From Pseudomonadota bacterium (GTDB lineage Bacteria > Pseudomonadota > Alphaproteobacteria > Acetobacterales > Acetobacteraceae): DNA of 5,284 nt. Below the pieces are notes generated by a model. That model had not been told where the DNA came from, ran no database searches, and was given only the letters and a program-made list of their open reading frames with translations. Below, one piece after another: positions 1-5,284 of the stretch (the first letter of the stretch is position 1; each line of letters opens with the position of its first letter). The translations under genes were made by a program, and so were the position numbers. Location of the stretch: assembly GCA_021805485.1 (NCBI GenBank), contig JAJZFF010000029.1, forward strand, positions 1 to 5,284, written 5' to 3'.

Positions 1-1
1 C

Positions 2-790
2 GGCATCGCCCATGCGGACATCCCGCTGGCCGAGATCCCCGCCCGCTTCCCGATGATCGAGCCCGCCGGCCTCACCCGCGTGATGCGGACGGCGGGCGGC
101 GGCATCCTCTACCCCGTCCGCATCCTCACCGACCTCGTGAAGCTGCTCGGCCGGCGCGGCGTCGCGCTGCACGCCAACACCAGGGTCGAGGCGATCGACG
201 CCGAGGCCGGCACGCTCCGCACCGCCGCCGGCACGGTGCGCGGCGACGCCGTCATCGTCGCCGCCGGCGCCTGGGCGGCGCGGCTGGTCCCCTCGCTCGC
301 GGCGGCGGCGGTGCCCTCGCGCCAGGCGGTGATGTTCCTCGCCCCGCCGCCCGAGCTCGAAGCCGCCTGGGCCGCCGCCCCGGTGATGATCGATCTCGGC
401 GAGGAAAGCGGCACCTACACCCTGCCGCCGCGCGCCGGCACGCGGCTGAAAATCGGCGATCACCGCTTCACCCGCGCCGGCGACCCCGATGGCGACCGCG
501 CCGGCACCGACGAGGACGTCGCCCGCCTGCTCGATGCCGCGTCCCGCGCCTGGCGCGGCTTCGATCGCTACACCGTGCTGGAGCGCAAGGCCTGCTTCTA
601 TACGGTGACCGAGGACGAGCGCTTCATCCTCCGCCGCGAGGGCGCGCGCGCCTGGCTGTGCAGCGCCTGCTCCGGCCACGGCTTCAAGCTCGGCGTGCTG
701 ATGGGCGACGCGGTGGCCGGCGCCGTCGCCGGCGAGCGCGACGCGGCGTCCCTCACCCGCTGGGCCGCCGGGCTCGACATCCCGGACTGA
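2..790 (+). CDS. FAD-dependent amine oxidoreductase, monomeric sarcosine oxidase-like (DAO family), C-terminal part
   Basis: The reading frame is open from base 2 to a TGA at 788-790. The ATG at 53 is internal, because the coding sequence continues upstream off the window with family-like residues, so the gene is 5'-truncated by the window edge. About 262 residues are visible; the N-terminal dinucleotide-binding GxGxxG is outside. Family features seen, numbered from Met at base 53: GGGILYP (15-21), a flavin-domain strand VIVAAGAW (67-74), Tyr122, LKIGDH with His137, ACFYT with Cys181 (bases 593-595), and SGHGFK with Lys212 (bases 686-688). In Bacillus monomeric sarcosine oxidase, as I recall it, the equivalent residues are Tyr254, His269, the Cys315 that binds FAD covalently, and substrate-binding Lys348. 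The protein is therefore predicted to be a cytoplasmic flavoprotein oxidising a secondary amine (sarcosine, N-methyl amino acid, pipecolate or similar) with imine and H2O2 production. The family assignment is solid; the substrate is unknown. It converges on a lysR gene with a 6-base gap. Confidence 0.9.
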   Translation, partial: GIAHADIPLAEIPARFPMIEPAGLTRVMRTAGGGILYPVRILTDLVKLLGRRGVALHANTRVEAIDAEAGTLRTAAGTVRGDAVIVAAGAWAARLVPSLAAAAVPSRQAVMFLAPPPELEAAWAAAPVMIDLGEESGTYTLPPRAGTRLKIGDHRFTRAGDPDGDRAGTDEDVARLLDAASRAWRGFDRYTVLERKACFYTVTEDERFILRREGARAWLCSACSGHGFKLGVLMGDAVAGAVAGERDAASLTRWAAGLDIPD

Positions 791-796
791 GTCACC

Positions 797-1759
797 CTAC
801 GGCGCGGCCGCCGCCCGCAGCAGCGGCGGCGGCTCCGGCCGCGCGCAATGCTCGATCATCCAGGTGCGGAACAGCGCGAGGATCGGGTCCGCCATGTCCT
901 CCGGCCGCATCGTCAGGAAATAGCCGTAGCCCTCCTCCGCCGGCTCCGGATACGGCACCACGAGCCGCCCCGCGGCGATCTCCTGCGCGAACAGCACGAG
1001 GTCGATCAGCGCCACCCCGCCGCCCGTCATCGCATAGCCGGTGGCCGCGCTCGCGGTCTCGAAGGCGAGGCCGCGATCGGTGTCCACCTCCAGCCCGCGC
1101 TGGCGGATGTAGCTCGCCCACATCAGCCCCCGCGCCTGGCCCTGGAGCTTCACGTGCAGCAGCTCGGTGTCGCGCAGGAACCGCTCCAGCGTCTTGCCCT
1201 CGTGCTCGCGGGCGATCTCCGGCGCGCAGGCCGGGGCGACATGGATCATCCACAGCAGGTCGGTGACCGACTGCCCCGCCTGCGGCCGGTCGTACACCAC
1301 GGCGATGTCCGGCTCCTCCCGCGGCCAGCCGGTCACGTAGGAGGAGGCGACGTCGATGATGATGTCGGGATATTCCCGGCGGAACGATTTCAGCGCCGGC
1401 AGCCCCACCTGCTGGAGGAAGCTCGGCGGCATGTGCACGCGCAGCGTGCGCAGGTGGCGGTCGCGGCCGCGGTTGCGGATGATCTCGTTCATCTCGCGCT
1501 CGATGCCGTCGAAGCCGCGGCTGATCGCCGGCAGCAGCCGCCGCCCGGCCTCGGTGGTCTCCAGCCCGTGCGGATGGCGGATCAGCAGCGGGCAGCCGAG
1601 CAGCGCCTCCAGCGTCTGCACGTGCCGGCTGAGCGCCGATTGCGAGACGTTGAGCGCATGGCCGCCGGCGGTGAAGCTGGAATGCCGACCGACCGCCTCG
1701 AAGGCGCGCAGGGCGTTGAGCGGCAGCCAGCGTCGGTTGATCGGCGATTTGTCTGTCAT
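797..1759 (-). CDS. LysR-family transcriptional regulator, GcvA-like
   Basis: This encodes a complete 320-residue protein, a normal LysR length, ending in TAG (797-799). Residues 12-71 form the winged helix-turn-helix: LPLNALRAFEAVGRHSSFT, then the recognition segment LNVSQSALSRHVQTLE (36-51), then the wing ending ETTEAGRRLLP. The opening LPLNALRAFEAV and the later DIAVVYDRP (151-159) and GGGVALID (246-253) are typical of GcvA-like members. Residues from about 105 to 302 form the periplasmic-binding-protein-like effector domain, and the tail (306-320) is Pro/Ala-rich. I chose the ATG at 1757-1759 because it leaves the usual short leader before the helix-turn-helix. An in-frame GTG at 1817-1819 would add 20 unconserved residues. 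No strong Shine-Dalgarno precedes the ATG. Two alanines usual in the second helix (FTRAAEEL-type) are glycines here (FTAGGHAL), which is unusual but not clearly damaging. It probably controls the adjacent importer or a linked metabolic gene; the effector is unknown. Confidence 0.93.
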   Translation of the reverse strand: MTDKSPINRRWLPLNALRAFEAVGRHSSFTAGGHALNVSQSALSRHVQTLEALLGCPLLIRHPHGLETTEAGRRLLPAISRGFDGIEREMNEIIRNRGRDRHLRTLRVHMPPSFLQQVGLPALKSFRREYPDIIIDVASSYVTGWPREEPDIAVVYDRPQAGQSVTDLLWMIHVAPACAPEIAREHEGKTLERFLRDTELLHVKLQGQARGLMWASYIRQRGLEVDTDRGLAFETASAATGYAMTGGGVALIDLVLFAQEIAAGRLVVPYPEPAEEGYGYFLTMRPEDMADPILALFRTWMIEHCARPEPPPLLRAAAAP

Positions 1760-1775
1760 GCCACGACCATGCGGA

Positions 1776-1798
1776 TCGTCAGGTTGCCTCTCTAACGA
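1776..1798 (-). promoter_or_regulatory. Imperfect inverted repeat in the gap upstream of lysR, possible operator
   Basis: The only non-coding stretch over 50 bases is 1760-1832, between the ATPase stop and the lysR start. On the minus strand it contains TCGTTAG, nine bases, then CTGACGA. The 7-base arms match at six of seven positions, and the element lies about 17-39 bases before the lysR ATG. LysR proteins commonly bind interrupted dyads near their own start and repress themselves. This dyad does not give the textbook T-N11-A spacing, so the operator role is inference. I see no convincing -35/-10 pair or terminator in the gap, so lysR may be read from the transporter transcript or from a weak local promoter. 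Confidence 0.25.
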
Positions 1799-1832
1799 AT
1801 CGCGCGCAAGGGGTGCCACGCCCGCCCGGCCG

Positions 1833-3863
1833 CTACGCCCCGCGCCGCCCCAGCGCGTCGCGCGGGATGTGGCAGCGGATCGCGTGATCGCCGATCGTCT
1901 CCAGCGCCGGCTCCGTCGTCTCGCACACCGCGCCGAGCTTGCGCGGGCAGCGGGTGTGGAACGCGCAGCCCCGCGGCGGGTTGAGCGGGCTCGGGATCTC
2001 GCCCGCGAGCCGGATCCGCCCGCTGCGCCCGCCCGGGGTCGCCACCGCCGAGAGCAGCGCCTCGGTATAGGGGTGGTGCGGGCCGGAAAACACCGCCTCC
2101 GCCGGGCCGAGTTCCATGATCCGCCCGAGATAGAGCACCGCGATCCGGTCGGAGATGTAACGGACCACGCCGAGATCGTGCGAGATGAAGATGTAGCTCA
2201 CCTGCCGCTCGCGCTGCAGGTCGGCGAGCAGGTTGAGGATCGCCGCCTGCACCGAGACGTCGAGGGCCGAGGTCGGCTCGTCGCAGATGATCACGCGCGG
2301 CTCGCCGGCAAAGGCGCGGGCGATGGCGACGCGCTGCTTCAGCCCGCCCGAAAGCTGGCGCGGCCGCATCGCGAGATGCCGCTCGGTCAGCCGCACCGCC
2401 GCCACCAGCTCGGCGAGCCGCGCCTCGGCCTGCCCCGGCGCCAGCCCCGCCAGCCGCCGCAGCGCCCGGCCGATCAGGTGGCGCACGCTGTGCGCGCGGT
2501 TCAGCGCCGAATCCGGGTTCTGGAAGACGATCTGCAACGCCTTGCGCTGGGCATCGCTCCGCCCCGCCGCCTCCGGCGCGGCGAGCTCCCCGGCAAGCTC
2601 CACCCGGCTCGCCGCATCCGGGCGGACGAGGCCGAGCAGCAGCCGCGCCAGCGTCGTCTTGCCGCTGCCGCTCTCGCCGACGATGCCGAGCGTCTCCCCC
2701 CGCCCGAGCGTGAGCGACACCTCGCCGAGCGCGCGCAGCGCCCGCCCGCCGATCGCGAAGGTCTTGGAAAGATTCTCCGCCCGCAGCACGGTCTCCGCCG
2801 GGGCGGCCTCCGGCGGCGCCAGTGCGGCGGCGGGCGCGTCCGCCAGCGTGCCCGCGCGTTGCCAGTGATGGCAGCGCGTCGTCTGCTCCCCCTCGCGGTG
2901 CGGCGGCGGCGGGCGGGTCCGGCAGGTCTGATCGGCCAGGTCGCAGCGCGGCGCGAACACGCAGCCGGGAACCATCGCCCCCGGCGGCGGCAGGAAGCCG
3001 GGAATCGTGTCGAGCCGCGACGTCACCTTGTTCCGCCCCGGCGCCGGCAGGCAGCGCAGCAGCCGGATCGTGTAGGGATGCAGCGGCCGCTCCAGCAGCC
3101 GCGCCGCACCGCCCTGCTCCACCAGGCTGCCGGCATAGAGCACGCCGATCCGGTCGCACATCTGCTCGATCACGCCGAGATTGTGGCTGATGAACAGCAC
3201 CGAGGTGCCATGCACCGCCCGCAGCGTGGCGATCAGGTCGAGCACCTCGGCCTCCACCGTGGCGTCGAGCGCCGTGGTCGGCTCGTCGAGCACCAGCAGC
3301 GCCGGGTCCTTCGCCAGCGCCATGGCGATCACCACCCGCTGCAGCATCCCGCCCGAGAGCTCGTGCGGATAGGCGGCGAGCACCCGCCCCGGCGCTGCGA
3401 TCCGCACCTGGTCGAGCGCCTCGCGCGAGCGCGCCCCGGCCGCCGCCCCGGCGATGCCGAGCAGCTCGAACGCCTCGCGCAGCTGCACCCCGATGGTCAG
3501 CGCCGGGTTCAGCGCGCGGCTCGCGTCCTGATACACCATCGAGACCCGGCGCGCCCTGAGCCGCCGCAGCGCTCCGGCATCGAGGCGGCCGAGATCCTCG
3601 CCGCCGATGCGGATGCTGCCCGCCCGCACCCGCCCGTTGCGCGGCAGCGCGCCGAGGGCGGCCAGCGCCGCGGTCGACTTGCCGCACCCCGATTCGCCGA
3701 CCAGGCCGAACGACTCCCCCGGCGCGATCGAGAACGACACGCCGCGCAGCACCGCGAGTTCCTGCCCCCGCGTGCGATAGGCGACCTCGAGCCCCTCCAC
3801 CGCCAGGGCCGGGGTCGCCGCGGTGGCGCCGTCCCGCTCCGTGCCGGCCAGCACCGCGCTCAT
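1833..3863 (-). CDS. Dipeptide/oligopeptide-class ABC importer, fused double ATPase subunit (DppD-DppF fusion, GsiA-like)
   Basis: This 676-residue protein carries two complete ATP-binding domains and powers an inner-membrane importer from the cytoplasmic side. Domain 1: Walker A GESGCGKST (56-64), Q-loop Gln112 in a YQDASRALNP setting, signature LSGGM (169-173), Walker B LLVLDEP with Glu194, and switch His227. Domain 2: Walker A GESGSGKTT (396-404), Gln448 in FQNPDSALN, signature LSGGL (504-508), VIICDEP with Glu529, and His562. Each domain is followed by the oligopeptide-transporter C-terminal extension (HPYT at 262-265 and 597-600) with four cysteines: 301/307/314/331 and 633/639/647/664. 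The two halves are joined by an Ala/Pro-rich linker (about 338-357). Most Dpp/Opp systems use two separate ATPases of about 320-350 residues; the fused form is known from GsiA-type proteins. The frame stays open far upstream into the permease gene, but the ATG at 3861-3863 overlaps the permease stop by four bases and gives the normal N-terminus. All catalytic residues are present in both halves. The substrate cannot be read from this subunit. Confidence 0.95.
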   Translation of the reverse strand: MSAVLAGTERDGATAATPALAVEGLEVAYRTRGQELAVLRGVSFSIAPGESFGLVGESGCGKSTAALAALGALPRNGRVRAGSIRIGGEDLGRLDAGALRRLRARRVSMVYQDASRALNPALTIGVQLREAFELLGIAGAAAGARSREALDQVRIAAPGRVLAAYPHELSGGMLQRVVIAMALAKDPALLVLDEPTTALDATVEAEVLDLIATLRAVHGTSVLFISHNLGVIEQMCDRIGVLYAGSLVEQGGAARLLERPLHPYTIRLLRCLPAPGRNKVTSRLDTIPGFLPPPGAMVPGCVFAPRCDLADQTCRTRPPPPHREGEQTTRCHHWQRAGTLADAPAAALAPPEAAPAETVLRAENLSKTFAIGGRALRALGEVSLTLGRGETLGIVGESGSGKTTLARLLLGLVRPDAASRVELAGELAAPEAAGRSDAQRKALQIVFQNPDSALNRAHSVRHLIGRALRRLAGLAPGQAEARLAELVAAVRLTERHLAMRPRQLSGGLKQRVAIARAFAGEPRVIICDEPTSALDVSVQAAILNLLADLQRERQVSYIFISHDLGVVRYISDRIAVLYLGRIMELGPAEAVFSGPHHPYTEALLSAVATPGGRSGRIRLAGEIPSPLNPPRGCAFHTRCPRKLGAVCETTEPALETIGDHAIRCHIPRDALGRRGA

Positions 3864-4711
3864 TCCAGCGCCGCCTGCACGCCGTCGGCGACGAGGTTCA
3901 CGCCGACCACGAGCGAGGCGATGGCGATGGCGTCGAACACCACGGTCCACCAGTAGCCGCCGGTGATCATGGCGTAGTTCTGCGAGATCGCCAGCCCCCA
4001 GTCGGCCGAGGGCGGCTGGATGCCGAAGCCGAGAAAGCTGAGCGAGGCGACGGTGAAGATCGCGTAGCCGAGCCGCACCGTGGCCTCCACCAGGATCGGC
4101 GGCATCACGTTGGGCAGGATCTCGACGAACATGATGTGCGCCGCCCCCTCCCCGCGCAGCTCCGCGGCGGCGACGTAGTCGAGCTCGCGCTCCGCGATCA
4201 CCGCGGCGCGCACCGTGCGCGAGATCAGCGGCGCGAAGATCAGCCCGATGACGATCACCACCGTCGGCGTCGACGGGCCGAGCGCGACGAGCGCCAGCAG
4301 GGCGACGATGATCAGCGGCAGCGCCAGCAGCACCTCGATCAGCCGGCTCAGCACGGTGTCGATCAGCCCGCCGAAATAGCCGGTGACCAGCCCGATCGAG
4401 GTGCCGAGCACGGTGCCGAGCAGCGTGGCCAGCGGTGCCACCGAAAGGATCGAGCGCGAGCCGACGATGACGCGCGAGAAGATGTCGCGGCCGAGCTGGT
4501 CGGTGCCGAACGGATGCGCGAGGCTCGGCGGCGCCAGCGTGTGCATCAGGCTGTCGTGATAGGGGTTCCAGGGCACGATCCACGGGCCGAACAGCGCGCA
4601 GATGGTCCAGAACAGCACGATGCCGATGCCCGCCCGCGCGCTGCCCGAGCCGAGGATCAGCCGCGCCCGCCCGGCGGCCGCTTCCGGCATCGCCGCCCCG
4701 GCGCCGCTCAT
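3860..4711 (-). CDS. Dipeptide/oligopeptide-class ABC importer permease, DppC/OppC type
   Basis: This 283-residue inner-membrane protein forms half of the importer channel. It has a short N-terminal cytoplasmic leader and a first membrane segment at about 27-47 (the OppC N-terminal type). The family hallmark HPFGTDQLGRDIFSRVIVG follows at 66-84, then hydrophobic segments at about 92-113, 121-145, 149-165, 207-228 and 254-275, giving six in total. The ATPase-coupling EAA loop is at about 179-200 (AAAELRGEGA, then ILPN), and SFLGFGIQPPSADWG at 225-239 is characteristic of DppC. Its ATG (4709-4711) overlaps the stop of the upstream permease, and its own TGA (3860-3862) overlaps the start of the ATPase gene, so all three are in one operon. 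Met8 is an alternative start, but the overlap favours Met1. The tail ends DGVQAALE, a few residues shorter than the common DGLRDALDPR ending. Substrate could be di/oligopeptides, glutathione, opines, nickel chelates or similar. Confidence 0.95.
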   Translation of the reverse strand: MSGAGAAMPEAAAGRARLILGSGSARAGIGIVLFWTICALFGPWIVPWNPYHDSLMHTLAPPSLAHPFGTDQLGRDIFSRVIVGSRSILSVAPLATLLGTVLGTSIGLVTGYFGGLIDTVLSRLIEVLLALPLIIVALLALVALGPSTPTVVIVIGLIFAPLISRTVRAAVIAERELDYVAAAELRGEGAAHIMFVEILPNVMPPILVEATVRLGYAIFTVASLSFLGFGIQPPSADWGLAISQNYAMITGGYWWTVVFDAIAIASLVVGVNLVADGVQAALE

Positions 4712-5283
4712 TTCGCCGCCCCGCGATGCAGCCGCGGATTGAGCATGATCAGCAGCATGTCGGCGGCGACGGTGACCAGCACATACACCGCGCCGATGAC
4801 GAGAATCCCCGCCTCCAGCATCGGGAAATCCTTGTTCCGCGCGGCGGTCAGGATCAGGCTGCCGATGCCCTGGTAGCGGAACAGCGTCTCCACGATCACC
4901 AGCCCGCCGACGAGATAGCCGACCTGGGTGGCCACCACGGTGATCGTCGGCGGCAGCGCGTTGCGCAGCACGTGCCGCACGATCACGGTCCGCCTTGGCA
5001 GGCCCTTCAGCGTCGCCGTGCGCGCGTAATCGGATTCCAGCGCCTCGATCGTCCCCGCCCTGGCCATCCGCGCGATGTAGCCGAACAGCACGAACACCAG
5101 CGGCAGCGCCGGCAGGATCAGGTGATGGATCTGCCCCAGCGCCCCGGCATGGCGCGGCGCCGTCGCGGTCACCGGCAGCGCCCGCAGCCAGATGCCGAGG
5201 ATCAGGATCAGCACGATCGAGGAGACGAATTCCGGGATCACCGTCATCGACAGGCCGGTGAGGCTGATCGCCCGGTCGATCCG
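4708..5283 (-). CDS. Dipeptide/oligopeptide-class ABC importer permease, DppB/OppB type, C-terminal part
   Basis: The frame is open from the right window edge to TGA (4708-4710), giving 191 visible residues of a protein usually about 310-340 long. The ATG at 5245-5247 is internal: the preceding in-frame residues RIDRAISLTGLS match the conserved DppB stretch before the (I)PEFV segment, so the true start lies off the window. Numbered from that Met, membrane segments lie at about 5-24, 42-62, 101-123 and 144-167. The ATPase-contacting EAA loop DYARTATLKGLPRRTVIVRH is at 73-92, followed by VLRNALPP at 93-100. The GLVIVETLFRYQGIGSLI block (115-132) and the LNPRLH ending (169-174) are typical of DppB. 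It pairs with the DppC-type permease, whose start codon overlaps this stop by four bases. A substrate-binding protein gene would be expected further upstream on this strand, outside the window. Confidence 0.94.
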   Translation of the reverse strand, partial: RIDRAISLTGLSMTVIPEFVSSIVLILILGIWLRALPVTATAPRHAGALGQIHHLILPALPLVFVLFGYIARMARAGTIEALESDYARTATLKGLPRRTVIVRHVLRNALPPTITVVATQVGYLVGGLVIVETLFRYQGIGSLILTAARNKDFPMLEAGILVIGAVYVLVTVAADMLLIMLNPRLHRGAAK

Positions 5284-5284
5284 C

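Noticed and set aside
807..830. A perfect 8-base stem (GCCGCCGC / GCGGCGGC, 8-base loop) just after the oxidase stop, possible terminator
   Set aside because: It lies inside the lysR coding end, in Ala- and Pro-rich codons, and has no T-run on either strand. GC-rich repeats of this kind arise by chance throughout the window.
848..1795. A 315-codon plus-strand frame antisense to lysR
   Set aside because: It has no recognisable domain and a composition typical of antisense GC-rich coding. The opposite strand encodes a clear, full-length LysR protein.
1760..1819. An upstream GTG start for lysR at 1817-1819
   Set aside because: It would add 20 residues that do not resemble a LysR N-terminus and would include the dyad. 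The ATG at 1757-1759 gives the standard distance to the helix-turn-helix.
1759..1820. A 7-base direct repeat (TGCCACG) at 1759-1765 and 1814-1820 flanking the gap
   Set aside because: It is too short to distinguish from chance in GC-rich DNA, and nothing resembling an insertion or excision lies between the copies.
1792..3687. A 631-codon minus-strand frame overlapping the ATPase gene
   Set aside because: It is an out-of-frame shadow of the ATPase: low-complexity Ala/Gly/Arg sequence with no motifs.
1356..3956. A very long plus-strand open frame (866 codons) antisense to lysR and the ATPase gene
   Set aside because: The translation is dominated by Arg, Ala, Pro and His, with no recognisable domain, as expected for the complement of a GC-rich gene lacking stop codons. 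The minus-strand frame contains complete ATPase motifs.
3864..4583. A 240-residue N-terminal extension of the ATPase reading frame
   Set aside because: The extension lies wholly over the DppC-type permease in another frame and is Arg/Ala-rich. The protein similarity begins just after the ATG at 3861-3863, which overlaps the permease stop.

Overview
This window is gene-dense, very GC-rich DNA (about 70 % by eye, with a strong G/C preference at third codon positions). The protein families and gene style suggest an alphaproteobacterium, possibly Rhodospirillales/Acetobacteraceae-like. That placement is an impression from composition and is not proven by any marker gene. I see no rRNA, tRNA, CRISPR array, insertion sequence, phage gene or integration scar.

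Layout from left to right. (1) Positions 2-790 (+) hold the C-terminal part of a FAD-dependent amine oxidoreductase. It resembles monomeric sarcosine oxidase and carries the family's covalent-flavin Cys and SGHGFK motif. (2) Positions 797-1759 (-) hold a complete LysR-family regulator of the GcvA-like type, converging on the oxidase with a 6-base gap. (3) Positions 1760-1832 are the only sizeable non-coding gap. It contains an imperfect inverted repeat just upstream of the regulator. (4) Positions 1833-5283 (-) are the distal part of a peptide/opine/nickel-class (Dpp/Opp-like) ABC importer operon. In transcription order it has a DppB-type permease (5' end off the window), a DppC-type permease, and one long polypeptide carrying both ATPase domains (a DppD-DppF fusion, as in GsiA). 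The three transporter genes are joined by two 4-base stop/start overlaps (ATGA), so they are almost certainly co-transcribed and probably translationally coupled.

How the genes may work together: the importer would bring a small peptide-like or modified amino-acid solute across the inner membrane. The substrate-binding protein that would show its specificity is not in the window and would be expected beyond the right edge. The LysR gene follows the ATPase on the same strand and could regulate the importer, itself, or both. The neighbouring flavoenzyme oxidises secondary amines such as N-methyl amino acids in its family, so an 'import then oxidise' locus for an N-alkyl amino acid or opine-like compound is a reasonable hypothesis. 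The sequence does not prove that the oxidase and transporter share a substrate. I did not find a clearly undescribed system here; the points worth a second look are modest.
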